NCBI RefSeq assembly: GCF_910592395.1
Contig: NC_088310.1
Span: 12,717,501 to 12,781,500 of the forward strand
Direction of reading: 5' to 3'
Length of the DNA stretch: 64,000 nucleotides
Source of the DNA: Lineus longissimus
Lineage: Eukaryota; Nemertea; Pilidiophora; Heteronemertea; Lineidae
The position numbers and the translations under genes were made by a program. Position 1 is the first letter of the stretch. Each line of letters begins with the position of its first letter. The notes beneath the pieces were generated by a model. The model searched no databases and had not been told where the DNA came from. It worked only from the letters and a program-made list of their open reading frames with translations. Shown piece after piece: positions 22,185 through 33,873 of this stretch.

Positions 22185-23600
22185 GCCTTCGTGCTCTTAT
22201 TTCTACCACATTTGAGGAAGAATGGACCAAACAGATCAAGGCCTGTAGTACTGTAGACTGGAGCAAACAATGCAAGACGCTCACTGGGTAGGTCAGCTAT
22301 CCAAGGGACCAGTGGAGACTTGCGCAATTTCCTACACACAACACAATCTCTAACAATCTGACGTGCCAAATTCCGACCTCTCAGAAACCAGTACTTTCTC
22401 CGACCATGGCAGAGAGTACTTTCAGACCCGCAATGTCCATTTTTGCAGTGGATATTTCTCATCAACAATCTGGAAATGTGGCAAGATGCTGGGAGGAGGA
22501 AAGGATGATTTTCATCATAGGACAGCGGAGACTTGCGAAGACGACCTCCTACCCTGAGCAAACCCTGATTGTCCTCAAAGGGAGCCAGATCCTTGCAACG
22601 AGTTTCCCAATCAATGAGCCCTCTCTGCGCAGTAGAAACCCAGTATCTTTCAGCTCTTTCTCGTTCTCCTGGTTCAAGCTCTCCGGTCTTTATATCCTCC
22701 TTTCTTGCCCTGGCCCTCAAATTACCAAAGAAGCGGAGGCACAATGCTGTCACATTGATAAGTATAGGCCAACTTGAATAGTCTTCACACTTGATTGGTG
22801 GAACAATCTTCACAGCTGATGCAGACATCTTGGGGGGTTGTCTTTCCGGTCTCTTCTCAAAATCCCTTTCAGCAATCTTCGACGGCTGAGCTGGCCAATG
22901 TGTCTCTCCTTTCCTCAGAAACTCTGGCCCCTCAATCCAGCAACCGGCCATCTCTTCTGGTGTCAATCCCCTGGTGAGATCATCCGCAGGATTCTGGGCT
23001 GTTGGGACAAACTTCCAAACTGAGGGATCCCAGGTTGCCTGAATTTCAGCAACTCTTACCCCAACAAATTGCTTCAAGGAGAGAGAGTCAGACTTGACCC
23101 AGTGGAGGACAATCTCAGAATCAGACCACAAGTGGACCTCAGGCTTGGTACGCAGCTCAGAATGAATAGTCTTAGCAAGACGTGAGGCAATGAGAGCTGC
23201 CATCAGCTCAAGGCGCGGAATTGTGGTTTGGTGGAGTGGGGCCACCCTAGCCTTAGACGAGAACAGGCGGACGCTAATACCATCAGCTGTTGGCCACAGC
23301 ATGTAGGCAACAGCCCCATATGCATGAATGCTGGCATCCCCGAAAACATGAAGTTGGGGAATTCCAAATGCGTCGTCTGGTTTAACTGACCTAGGGACAG
23401 ACACTGTCTCAAGTTGTTTGAAACTGGAGAAAATCTCATTCCATCGCTGAACCTGGTCGGGGGGCAGACCAGTGTCCCAACCAAAGTCCTTGAGTCTCCA
23501 AATGTCCTGCATGGCAATTTTGGCAGTGATTGTGACTGGGGTAGCAAGACCAAGTGGATCAAAGAGAGTTGACAGATGAGACAATACAGACCTCTTAGTC
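22154..23600 (-). pseudogene. pol: BEL RNase H and integrase N-terminal region
   Basis: Resumes the pol frame directly after the Academ-like insertion with LSHLSTLFDPLG, typical of the end of BEL reverse transcriptase. RNase H follows (FGDAS, then the RLELMAAL Glu and WSDSEIVLHW Asp). Then comes the BEL connection region and an integrase zinc module (His...CVVCRKLR), ending with the GLDLFGPFF Asp motif. The frame then closes because of the shift near 22180. The first codon lies at the insertion scar. Confidence 0.75.
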
Positions 23601-23603
23601 AAA

Positions 23604-24028
23604 TAGTGCAGCGGCCAAGGCTCAAAAATTTCGAGATACCCCTACCGGAGGTATAACAAGCTGGGATTGGTCTCATTTTGTTCGTATGGAACTCTAGTTT
23701 CTGAAAAATGATGTTGTAGTTGCGGGAACGTTGTACAACATGCTGAATTAACCCCTTCTGTGCGGCAACGAGTGAAAAAATGACGATTTTCTTTAATCGC
23801 TTAGATGAGGGAATCAGCCCCTCTAACGTCTACTATGGCTGGTTATATCAGTGTATATCATTGAAATGGACCTCTAGCAATATATTTTAGGTGGTTTTAT
23901 GCTAGCAGGATGGTTACAGGGCCAAAAATATGCCCAAAATTTGAAAAATTTTGACAATTTTGACCAAAACGAAAGATATTTTCTTATATTTTTCCACAGA
24001 TACTGTATATAACAGTGTTATATATGAT
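23604..24028 (+). repeat. Academ-like element left inverted repeat
   Basis: Matches 30044-30465 in inverted orientation with few mismatches, apart from a short indel near the outer end (the right copy has about 14 extra bases after CTCAAAAA). An internal TGGCTGGTTATATCA phrase is repeated again at about 24190. Confidence 0.8.
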
Positions 24029-24898
24029 TTAATTTGTCAGCTAGGATGTCTCATTGATATAAAAATTTGTTTCAGCATATTGAAATGGGTACAACATGGC
24101 CGTTTAACCCCCTACTTGCGACAACCCGTAAAATGCCGATAATTCATAAATATCCGTTTTTGATGAAATACACCCCCTTAATGCCTACCATGGCTGGTTA
24201 TATCAATGTACTTCATTGAAGTTGAATTCTAGCACTATATTTCAGGTGTTTTATTGCCAGTAGGGGGTTACGGGCCGATAAATATGCTCAAAATTTGACA
24301 ATTTTGGACCATTTTAGACCAAAGTGAAACACGTTTTTTCTTTTAATTTAATTTGTCAGCTAAGTTATATCATGGATATATTAGTATGTTTAAGCATATT
24401 AGAAATGATACAACATGATCCATAACCCCCTTGTGTATAGGCCTAAACTTTAGGATTAACTGACAGGTGTGTGACACATTCAGCCTCCCATAGGTTTTTC
24501 AGTTTGCGTACTTGTCTGTAGATGGCAGCACACCCTAATTGCTAATTTGTTTCAATGGCTTCAATTCAAGGTCAATGCTTTCTTCACATAAAAAGATAAT
24601 CACTGGCCACAGAGAGATGGTCCTCAAGTAATTACTCTGGTATTTAGGCCAGTAGAAGGTAAGGATCTCATACAATTGATATAATTTATAAGCATGCTTG
24701 CACTGTTGTTGAAAATTGAATCAAAAGGACTGATTTTAATGAGCAGGTTTCTTCAAAACAATGTGCCATATGGGGTGCCTATTGTGAATTAATTAACAAA
24801 TAGCACTAAAATGTTTAACACCTTGATCCAGCAGCCTAGCCGGTTTTGAAGCTTTTGGATTTCGGTATTGACATTGACCCTTTTTTTCAGAAAATAGA
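24029..24898 (+). other. 5' non-coding part of the Academ-like element
   Basis: Holds a diverged second copy of the inverted-repeat sequence (about 24100-24400) and an AT-rich leader. Just before the ORF, a pyrimidine tract followed by CAG (about 24880-24892) is a possible splice acceptor. An untranslated upstream exon would then be removed. No separate gene is seen. Confidence 0.4.
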
Positions 24899-27800
24899 AT
24901 GGATGTTATCCAAGAACCTCCTGAGAAGAAAAGACGAAAAAGCAGCAATGACGACTGTGTGATATGTAACTGCCCCTTGGATGCAGACCGTGCATTTGTT
25001 AAAAATCCAACGTTAGAGGGAATCAAAGCTATTATTCAGGCTGCGGAAAAACGTCAAGATCATGTGAATGTAGCGCTCTCTGAAATCAAAGATGACATTT
25101 TAAATCAAAATGTTACAGTGAGATATCACAACCAGTGCAGAGCTTGGTACACATCTGCGAGTAATCTAAAGTACGTACGAAATGATGAAACGAGTGCAAC
25201 AGTTAGCACTGCTAGTGACATGGTGGAGAGTGGTCCTAACCGGCTTCGGCGAACTGAAACTTCTTCATTTAACATAAGAACTGACTGTTTTATTTGTGGG
25301 ACATCAAACACTCGGAAAGAAAAGTTGACAAATATTACTACCGGCACTGGGGCTTCCACTCATGAACGCATTATTGCAGCATCCCTAGAAAGACTTGATG
25401 ACAAGATTCATATGCGTATGTTGTCATATCCAGACTTGTTTGCATATGATGCCAAATACCATAGGACATGTTACAGTAGATATGTTACACCGAGAAATAT
25501 CAAGGCTGACCGAGCCAAGGTTGAGGGGCAGAAGTGTCTGAGTGATTATGATAAGGCTGTTCTATCTTTGAGTGAGGAAATCGAGAACACGTTACTCTCA
25601 AGAACTAAAAAGCTTGTTACACTGTCCTCTCTACTTGAACGATTCATTGAGATACTCAATGAAGGTAATCAAACTGGTACCAATGTAAAGCCAAGTGACT
25701 ATCCCTCGTGGAAGCTTAAGGATAAGCTCAAGAAACGGTTTAACGACAAACTGTTATTCATAGCCCAAGCTGGCAAGTCCGATCTAGTTTGTTCGAGTGA
25801 GTTGAGTGTTGGTGACGCTCTGAAAAAAGCTGCCGCACTAAACATCCAGATCAATGAATCCGGTGAATGTGAATTCATTAGTGACAGTTCAAATGAACTG
25901 GATGATGCTGCCATCCTTCATCGAGCTGCTGGTATCCTTCGCAATTCAATGGCAGGAATTACCTATCAAACCACTGAATATTCTCCAAGTGGAGACTTCA
26001 ACATACCGCAGTGCAGGAAATTTGTTCCGGATACATTGTATGACTTTATAGCATGGTGCACGTCGAAGAATTTCTTTGATAAAGCTAAGCATTGTCCCCC
26101 AACTGAGGCTGATATGAGGGTACTGGGTATCTGCCACAGCACCATTGCTTTGGCCTGTAGGACACAGACTCCCATTACATTTGGTCTTGGGGTCCAGACG
26201 CACCATGACCATGGGAGTAAGGCACTTATAGATGTTTTATGTTCCCTTGGATATTCTGTCAATTATGACCAAGTCAGAAAGTTTCTAACATCGGCAGCTG
26301 TCGATGAGCTATCAGGGCCGTCTGACGTCAAGATACCACGTGGGATTTCACAGTTTGACCCGGAAAACATTCTATCAATTGTTGATGCAGCCATTGATAA
26401 CTTCGACCAAAATGAGGAGACAATCGATGGGAAACATACCACCCATGCCATGGCAATTGTTTTGTATCAACGAACTCAAGAAACTCGAGAATCGTCTTCA
26501 ATTCCTTGCACAAAACAGAAATCACTGGACACTGCACAGTATAGGGAGCAGCATATCCAAGGGTATCGCAAGCCGGCTAAAAAGCCAGCTCCAACAGTAA
26601 CCTATCACTCGGACAATAAAACAGTTACGAGTGTCGTGATGAAAGACTTGATTTGGGAAGTGGCACGGGCTTCTGGAGATGATAACTCTAATATTCCGGC
26701 GTGGAGTGGTTTCAATGCCCTTGTGTGTACGAAGACGGTCCCAGTTACAAGGATTCGATACCTGCCGTTCATCGATGCCTCACCATCTGATCTTTCCACC
26801 ATATTCACAACGTTGTTGAGACTTGTGCTCATAGCCGAGGAGTTAGGGCAGGAGCACATACTCGTCACAGCAGACCTTGCAATCTACAGTAAGGCACAAC
26901 AGATTATGTGGAGCAAACCAGAGCGTCTAGTCGGCAAAGTAACAATGAGACTCGGAGGTATGCATCTGACAATGGCTTTCCTCGCTAGCATTGGCAAATT
27001 ATTCGGAGATGGTGGACTTCTCAATATCTTAACCTCATCTGATGTATATGCAGCAGCCACGGCTAACCAGATGCTCCAGGGAAAGCAGTATGCCCGCGCA
27101 ATCCGAGGTATTCGTCTCGCTCATGAAGCGCTAACACACATGTTTCTGATCGCAGCTGAGTCCTTTGCCACAAAGAAGTGTTTGCCCTGGCTTACTGACG
27201 AAACCAAGCAATTTGTACACGATCTTGATCAGTCCTTCAAATCAAAGGATGCGACCGCCTGTGCAGCTGCTTGTCAGAAGGCAGAGGGCATGATCCCCCA
27301 GTCCGTGTTAGATACAATAGCTCGCTTTCGAAAAGAAGGAAGATGTCAATCTGCTACATTTGCCTACTGGGATAGCTTTCTAGAGGCAGGGAATATATTG
27401 CTGCGATTGTTACGCGCAGATAGGGAGGCAGACTTCCTCATGCACCTTGAAGCTGTGATGGAAACGGTTCCCTATTTCATCCTTGCTGGGCGTGTGAACT
27501 ATGCACGATACACCCCTGTGTACATTGCAGAGATGAATCAATTGGAGGAACGAGAGCCCCTGATGTACCGCCACATGATGGAGGGAGGATTTGTTGTGCG
27601 CAGGACAGCAGCAAGAGCTTTCAATTGCGTCCCGACAGACCAAGCTCTGGAGCAAACAATCAATCGAGAGGCAAAGAGCCAGGGAGGCGTGATCGGATTT
27701 ACCCTACGCAAAGGTGCCCTGCTTCGCTGGCTTCTGACACGACACATCACGGGGGAATATGCAGAGGCTTTCAAGGATCTTGTTTGCAACTCTGGAACGA

Positions 27801-29668
27801 ATAGAAAACTGCCCGAAGAGCTTGGAAATGCCCGTATGAACAAGGACAGAAAAGACGTGAACGACATGAAGGAATACCTGGAAAGCCAGTGCCAGGATCC
27901 ATTTGACCTCGAAGATGTTCCAGACAATCTGCTGAATATTACCACAGGTCAAATGGCATCACCACAAGTTGAGGATTCACTGAAGGACATCCCAGACAAA
28001 GGCAAAGTTATCTTTGATAACTTTGTGAAGGAACGACTTGGAGATGAGCCAACAAAAGATTTTTGGGACGCATTAAAGAAGAAAACTGTGTCAACATTCG
28101 CAGATATGAAGAAAGCCCTTCCAAATGACAAGGATCGAAAGCTGATCATTGACACCGAGGTGTTGTTTCGACGGCTTCTGGCAGTCTCCAGGATTCGCGA
28201 TGTCGACATGAGGAACGTTCTCAAGTACGAACTGGCGGCGATAGCACCATCACTCTTCCATGATGACGGATCGATGAGAAAGACAACCAAATCTGATCTG
28301 ACGGACAAGCTTGAATCTAATTGCACTGAGGTGTTAGCAGAGCTGCCACAGATACCAGAATCCAATTCATCAGCTTATATCATTGATGGCATGGCAATGC
28401 TTCAAGCACTGAACGAGAACCAGTTCAAAACATTCAAGGATTTGGCAGAAGTCGTTCAGAAACGTACAGTGCGACTTCTGAATATGCAACGCTTGGAGTT
28501 GACCAGTGTGACGATTGTCTTTGATAGGTATGATCACAAGCCCTCAATCAAAACAACAGAGAGAGAACGGCGTGGTTCTTCCGTCCAGTCACAGTATCAG
28601 ATCCAGGGAGGCAGGGATGTGCCTAACTATCGAAAGTTTCTGAAAGGAGCTGGCAACAAGGCTAGCCTTGCAAATTATATCTCGCATTTCATCGTAGAGC
28701 ATGCCGCTGAATTCATCCCAAACGGTAAATCCATTGTCTTGGCCGGAGGATTCAGTGAGGGAGAACTAGTGAAGGAGGTTACCTCATCTTGTGCATCATC
28801 CCTTGAAAGTCTGTATAGCAACCAGGAGGAAGCTGATACCCGCATGATCTTGCACGCTTGCAGTCTCTCAAAGGACTTTGATAGGATCATAATACGTTGT
28901 GACGACACAGACGTATTGGTGTTGATGGTCTATTACTTCAGCAGAGGCCACTTAGCTGATCTTGTGTATATGTATGCTGGACATTCAGGGAAGGAACGTT
29001 ACATTCCAGTACATCTCATTGCAAACCAACTTGGCCCAACAGTATCTCAGTGTCTGCCTGCTGCCCATGCCCTAACAGGATGTGACACTACATGCTCATT
29101 GAACAGAATAGGGAAAAAAACTGCCTATTCTACACTGCTAAAAAATGCGGACACGCTGACAGATCTAAAGACTTTGCATTCCGAAAACCTAGAGGTGAAC
29201 ATCACTGTGGCTCGCAGTTATGCTTTACTTTTATATGGAAAGAAGGCCAAGGGTATTGACACCCTTGACGAACTGCGGTATCAGATGGCTACCACGACGG
29301 ACAAGGCAGCAGCAATGCTCCCCCCAACAGAGGACTCGTTTAAACAACATGTACTTCGTGCAAAGTACCAAACGCAAATATGGTGTGAAAGTCACATCGC
29401 AAACCAAGAGGTTGTAGAACCAGTTGGTCATGGCTGGTCTGCTTGTGATGGTGGAGGTATCACTCAGACAATGTTCACTCAAGCAGCTGCTCCAATAGAG
29501 GTTCGGAAACTGACCCATCTCTACTGCACTGATAAAGACTGTTTGGATGAGAAGAAATGTCCTTGTGCTCTTGCGAAACTATGGTGCATAGAGGCGTGTG
29601 GTTGTGTAAACTGTCAAAACCAGTATAATATTCCTGAAGAAGGTGATGAAATGGAGATGGACATGTAG
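24899..29668 (+). CDS. Academ-like transposase with XPG/FEN1-type nuclease domain, 1,589 aa
   Basis: One uninterrupted frame. The N-terminus has two Cys-x2-Cys ... His-x(2-3)-Cys modules (CVIC...YHNQC and CFIC...YHRTC). The centre (about residues 600-780) contains VTADLAIYSKAQ and RLGGMHLTMAFLASIGKL, resembling the core of a large family of animal transposon proteins. Residues about 1160-1410 carry the acidic landmarks of a FEN1/XPG nuclease: IIDGMAML, VFDRYD, EEADTRM, DDTDVLVL and GCDTT followed by an IGKKTA helix-hairpin-like turn. An eight-cysteine cluster lies at about 1543-1573 (CTDKDC...CPC...C...CGC..C). It would act in the nucleus on the surrounding inverted repeats. The gene is intact as far as the sequence shows. 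The superfamily name is from memory; the nuclease call rests on spacing of the Asp/Glu motifs. Confidence 0.75.
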   Translation: MDVIQEPPEKKRRKSSNDDCVICNCPLDADRAFVKNPTLEGIKAIIQAAEKRQDHVNVALSEIKDDILNQNVTVRYHNQCRAWYTSASNLKYVRNDETSATVSTASDMVESGPNRLRRTETSSFNIRTDCFICGTSNTRKEKLTNITTGTGASTHERIIAASLERLDDKIHMRMLSYPDLFAYDAKYHRTCYSRYVTPRNIKADRAKVEGQKCLSDYDKAVLSLSEEIENTLLSRTKKLVTLSSLLERFIEILNEGNQTGTNVKPSDYPSWKLKDKLKKRFNDKLLFIAQAGKSDLVCSSELSVGDALKKAAALNIQINESGECEFISDSSNELDDAAILHRAAGILRNSMAGITYQTTEYSPSGDFNIPQCRKFVPDTLYDFIAWCTSKNFFDKAKHCPPTEADMRVLGICHSTIALACRTQTPITFGLGVQTHHDHGSKALIDVLCSLGYSVNYDQVRKFLTSAAVDELSGPSDVKIPRGISQFDPENILSIVDAAIDNFDQNEETIDGKHTTHAMAIVLYQRTQETRESSSIPCTKQKSLDTAQYREQHIQGYRKPAKKPAPTVTYHSDNKTVTSVVMKDLIWEVARASGDDNSNIPAWSGFNALVCTKTVPVTRIRYLPFIDASPSDLSTIFTTLLRLVLIAEELGQEHILVTADLAIYSKAQQIMWSKPERLVGKVTMRLGGMHLTMAFLASIGKLFGDGGLLNILTSSDVYAAATANQMLQGKQYARAIRGIRLAHEALTHMFLIAAESFATKKCLPWLTDETKQFVHDLDQSFKSKDATACAAACQKAEGMIPQSVLDTIARFRKEGRCQSATFAYWDSFLEAGNILLRLLRADREADFLMHLEAVMETVPYFILAGRVNYARYTPVYIAEMNQLEEREPLMYRHMMEGGFVVRRTAARAFNCVPTDQALEQTINREAKSQGGVIGFTLRKGALLRWLLTRHITGEYAEAFKDLVCNSGTNRKLPEELGNARMNKDRKDVNDMKEYLESQCQDPFDLEDVPDNLLNITTGQMASPQVEDSLKDIPDKGKVIFDNFVKERLGDEPTKDFWDALKKKTVSTFADMKKALPNDKDRKLIIDTEVLFRRLLAVSRIRDVDMRNVLKYELAAIAPSLFHDDGSMRKTTKSDLTDKLESNCTEVLAELPQIPESNSSAYIIDGMAMLQALNENQFKTFKDLAEVVQKRTVRLLNMQRLELTSVTIVFDRYDHKPSIKTTERERRGSSVQSQYQIQGGRDVPNYRKFLKGAGNKASLANYISHFIVEHAAEFIPNGKSIVLAGGFSEGELVKEVTSSCASSLESLYSNQEEADTRMILHACSLSKDFDRIIIRCDDTDVLVLMVYYFSRGHLADLVYMYAGHSGKERYIPVHLIANQLGPTVSQCLPAAHALTGCDTTCSLNRIGKKTAYSTLLKNADTLTDLKTLHSENLEVNITVARSYALLLYGKKAKGIDTLDELRYQMATTTDKAAAMLPPTEDSFKQHVLRAKYQTQIWCESHIANQEVVEPVGHGWSACDGGGITQTMFTQAAAPIEVRKLTHLYCTDKDCLDEKKCPCALAKLWCIEACGCVNCQNQYNIPEEGDEMEMDM

Positions 29669-30043
29669 ACAGTTAACTTGCAATGGACATACCGATGACG
29701 TTCGTTTTACGAAAGATAGTTTTACTCTGTAAACAGGGGGTAGATTTGGTCATTCTTTACTTACTCACCATGCTATAACATATGTTCTAACCAATGTGAA
29801 CTCCCAGCTAATGATTTTAATCAGGTCAGACACTGTTTTACATTATCTTACGGTTATATGGTTCTTTTCAGTTCAAAATTGTTTAAAAAAAAATCAAATT
29901 TTGGGCATAATTTTGGGCCCGTGGCACCCCTACTAGGATGAAACCACCTGCAATATATTATATTGTTAGATATCCATTTCAATGACGAAGACTGATATAA
30001 CCAACACAGGTAGTCATTAATGAGGCTTATTTCATATATAACA
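29669..30043 (+). other. 3' non-coding part of the Academ-like element
   Basis: AT-rich 3' flank of the transposase frame, followed by a diverged inner copy of the inverted repeat beginning near 29860. No gene seen. Confidence 0.4.
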
Positions 30044-30465
30044 CTGTTATATACAGTATCTGTGGAAAAATATAAGAAAATATCTTTCGTTTTGGTCAAA
30101 ATTGTCAAAAATTTTCAAATTTTGGGCATATTTTTGGCCCTGTAACCACCCTGCTAGCATAAAACCACCTAAAATATATTGCTAGAGGTCCATTTCAATG
30201 ATATACACTGATATAACCAGCCATAGTAGACGTTAGAGGGGCTGATTCTCTCATCTAAGCGATTAAAGAAAATCGTCATTTTTTCACTCGTTGCCGCACA
30301 GAAGGGGTTAATTCAGCATGTTGTACAACGTTCCTGCAACTACAACATCATTTTTCAGAAACTAGAGATCCATACGAACAAAATGAGACCAATCCCAGCT
30401 TGTTATACCTCCGGTAGGGGTATCTCCTTAAATAGAGCCCTTTTTGAGCCTTGGCCGCTACACTA
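30044..30465 (-). repeat. Academ-like element right inverted repeat
   Basis: Inverted partner of 23604-24028. A more diverged internal copy of the same sequence precedes it at about 29875-30043. The last codons of the BEL pol frame read into this repeat before meeting a stop. Confidence 0.8.
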
Positions 30466-30468
30466 AAA

Positions 30469-33400
30469 GACGAGTCAGGTGGATCCTTCACCTTGAAATG
30501 AATAAAATCAGTGCTATGATCCCAAGAGACCCCAAGGGTCTTGACGCTATCGTTACCGCTACCTCCAAGACTAATAGACTCACCACTATGCACACTAGCT
30601 GGCTGACCTTCAGGTTTACCGATACCAAGAGAAATGTACCACTCCTTGACTCTGAAGCTCCCTGTCGCTAGGATTTCATCAAGATCACTCATCTTGCCTC
30701 GGGCAACGTCTGGTTTTCCACAGGAATGTATCAGGTCGTCCACGTATCGATCTTCTTCTAGTACCTGGGCAGCCTCCGGATGAGACGTCTTGTGGCGCTC
30801 AGCTATCTTCAACATCACTAGGCTCGCCATGTCAGGGGATGATCGATCACCAAATGCAACTCTGGTCAGCTTGAAGATTTCAGGGTCTCTTGTGTCATCC
30901 CGGTTTCGCCACAGAAAACGATGCACCTCGGTATCCTCAGGCTTCAACAAAATCTGAAGGAACATTTTAGACATGTCACCCACAATAGCAACTAAGTCCT
31001 CCCTGAACCTAAGCAATACTCCAAACAAGTTTCCAATCAAATTTGGGCCCTTATATAGAAAAGAATTTAAGGAGACACCCTGGAACTGACAAGCTGGGTC
31101 AAAGACTACTCTTAGGGGTGTGCTGAGTTTATCAGGACGGTATATGCCATGATGCGGCAGATAAAACCTAGGCCTCTTCTCAAGATCACAGGGGTCAACC
31201 CTTACGGCCCATCCCTTGTCGACATACTCCTGGACGGCGGCATCATAAAGCAAAGCCTTCTCTGGAGTACGGGACAGACTCCTTTCTAAAGAGATTAGCC
31301 TCTTCTTGGTCAGGCAATAATTGTCAGGCAAGAGACAGGGATCTCTCTTCCAGGGTAAACCGATCATGTATCGGTCCCCCTCCAGACTCACAGAGCTCTC
31401 CAACAGCGCTAGAGACTTCCTGTCCTCTGAGGACATGGGATCAACAGGGCATTGACAAGTTGGGGCTCTGACCCCAAGCACCTCCAGATCATACAAGTCA
31501 GACATATCGACCTTCCTAACCAGATTCACAGACAGCCGCTTAGGGGCCTTCCCCTCAGAACCGATTACATACCAACTCAGTGGGATGCGCTTGGCTATGG
31601 GCTCAAAATCCAATCCACGCCTGACCTTTTCCTCTGAGTGGAGATGACTGTACTGAACCCCCAATATTAGGTCGACTGGATCACCAGGGTGGGAGATGTT
31701 CAAATCCCTGAGATGAGAAAATGAATGCAAATATTCCATGTTCAAAGGTGAGACCTCAGATACTGTGCAATCCATCTCATGAGCCTCAACTAAGTGCTCC
31801 TCCCCTCCATCCAAATGGGAAATCCAGAACTTTAGTCTACGACTATCCTGCTGGCCCTGCTGTGACCCACCAACAACTTGAACTTCAATGGGCTCGTTCT
31901 TGCCCTGGAGGCCCAAACCTCTTGCAAAATCCCTCCGGATAATGTTGGTCGTTGACCCTGAATCAACCAAGACATTCCCCTGCCTGATCCTACCATTTTC
32001 AGCCCTAAACAACACCCTAACTACAGGCAGAATACCATTTTTGTCAATAGCCGCTGTGGCAGAACCTGAAAAAGGAGCAGACTGGACAATCGGAGGTGGA
32101 GAGTCAACATGTAGCATCACATGGTGCCACCTAGTGCATCCAGCTTTCCCACATTTCCTCTTCGACCTGCAGTCTTTAGATCGATGACCCCTGACAAGCC
32201 ATGAAAAACACAGATTATGTGTCTTGACAAGATTGTGACGTTCTGAGACTGAATTACTGACAAATGTGGGGCACTCAGGCACCTTGTGTGGCTCAGAGCA
32301 GATGTAACACTTATACTTGACAGCCTGCGCAGCAAAGGAGCGACTACCAGTACCTTGCTTTTCATACTTACTACCAGCAACACCCTTGTCAGTGGAGCGG
32401 AGATCCCCAAAGTCTGGGTCGCACTTTGCCCTGACTTTCTTGCGTAGGAAATCGGACAGATCGGTTATTGATGGCGCGCGTATAGGGTCACGCTCGCGAA
32501 TGTGGGCGGCTGTGTCCTGCCACTTGTCAATGAGGTAATCAGGGAGACGCTGGACGATGCGGCGTAGAGTTGCAACGGCGTTCACATCAGCGAAGTACTG
32601 GAGGCGCTGCAGACCTGCGATGACATTAATAACATCAATGGAGAAATCACGAAGTGCATCTCTAGAATTATCAATCTTTTTTCCCCTTGCAATTCTATCA
32701 ATAAAGGCACGAGCAACTACACTGCGGGCCCCAAATTGGTCCTTAAGTTGTTTCAACGCGGTTGCATACATCACACCTGCACATCCTAAACCAGCTATCA
32801 AACGTTCAGCATCACCCGAGAGATGCATTCTCAATTGCGCAAGACGGGCATCATCTTTGAGATGTGGTTTCTCATGAATGTGTAGTTTAAAGCTATCGAT
32901 AAAGTCTACATAATCGATCGCTTTACCGCTGAACGATTTTGTCTTTAATGTAGGAATGTCTCTACCCGCCTCTATGCGATAGAGGGCAGACGCTATAGTC
33001 AATTCACCACTGACACCACCGGGCAATACCGTATCTTGAAACTCCACCAGTTCATCGATCCACCGGTCGAAGGTGGGCTCTGGATCCAACGCGACTCCGG
33101 CAGATAGTCGAACACCAGACCGAATCGAAGACGGGCTGGCAAGCGGTACACCAATGGACGGTGTACTTGACAGCGACAATGGACCAGCAGCAGTCATCAC
33201 TGGGGACAAGCCGGGTGGCGGACCAAAACCAGGTGGCAACGTAGCAGGAACAGTCGGCAGCGAGGCGGAAAACAGCCCAGGAGGGGCCATCGTGGCAGCA
33301 GCAGCAGTTGTACCGCTTGGCAGCGACACGGGAACCAGTCCAGCAGGGGGCGACGTGATGACAGCAGTGACTGGCGGCAATGACACAGGAACCAATCCAG

Positions 33401-33833
33401 CAGGGGGCGACGTGATGACAGCAGTGACTGGCGGCAATGACACAGGAACCAGTCCAGCAGGGGGCGACGTGATGACAGCAGCACCGGATGCAGGCCCACT
33501 AGTAGAAGCTGTGGGGGAAGGTGGCCGAGCTTTGGCCAGCTTCGATTGATGGGCAGCGGCTTCATCAATAAAGTTGTAATACACCTCAATCAGTTCCGCC
33601 TCCCAATGAACAAATGCATCAGCATCCGTCGAATCTTCCTCCACCAGCGAAATCATATCAGTATTGATGTCACATGCCTGTCTAAAGTCCGCTGCAAGGG
33701 CATCCAGTTCTCGCTCAAGTCTCAGCAGCGAAATCGTGTCCTTATCGATGTTCTCTTTAAGGCGGTTGATAGCCCTCGTGCAACGGGCACGCAGTCCTTT
33801 GCGTTTGCTCTTTAAGTCTTCCATCGGCGCCAT
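30469..33833 (-). pseudogene. gag-pol: BEL gag, protease and reverse transcriptase
   Basis: Starts at the ATG at 33833 (upstream in-frame GTG is unlikely as a start). Gag has a coiled N-terminus, a proline-rich linker with three 18-19-residue repeats, and a capsid-like region. A zinc-knuckle stretch follows in which one knuckle reads CFSWLVRGHRSKDC and so lacks its second cysteine. Protease shows VDSGSTTN. Reverse transcriptase shows LRVVFDPAC, GDMSKMF and YVDDLI. The frame is open for over 1,100 codons and is then cut by the Academ-like element after the TSD at 30466-30468. The long open frame agrees with a young insertion. Confidence 0.8.
33319..33482. repeat. Three in-frame ~57-bp repeats in BEL gag
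   Basis: Units start at 33319 (54 bp), 33373 (57 bp) and 33430 (57 bp, partial). The last two are almost identical. They encode an Ala-Val-Ile-Thr-Ser-Pro-Pro-Ala-Gly linker. Because unit lengths are multiples of three, copy changes leave the frame open. Confidence 0.85.
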
Positions 33834-33873
33834 GTCGATCTTCACCAGTGCAGAAGCAGGATTCAGAAAAGAA

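Larger units (their letters stand above)
23604..30465 (+). mobile_element. Academ-like DNA transposon with ~420-bp inverted repeats
   Basis: A 6,862-bp element starting TAGTGCAGCGGCCAAGGCTC and ending with the inverted match GAGCCTTGGCCGCTACACTA. The trinucleotide AAA flanks both sides (23601-23603, 30466-30468), and removing the element with one copy leaves the BEL pol frame open across the join. A 3-bp duplication and one long protein fit the Academ superfamily; this is recall, not a search. The inverted repeats extend about 420 bp and contain a second, diverged copy of their own inner sequence at each end. Confidence 0.75.

Noticed and set aside
30348-30465. Last 39 codons of the BEL gag-pol frame
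   Set aside because: They read into the Academ-like inverted repeat and are not BEL sequence.
32557-33549. Long plus-strand frames opposite BEL gag
   Set aside because: They are antisense shadows of a GC-rich coding region with clear gag and protease motifs on the minus strand.
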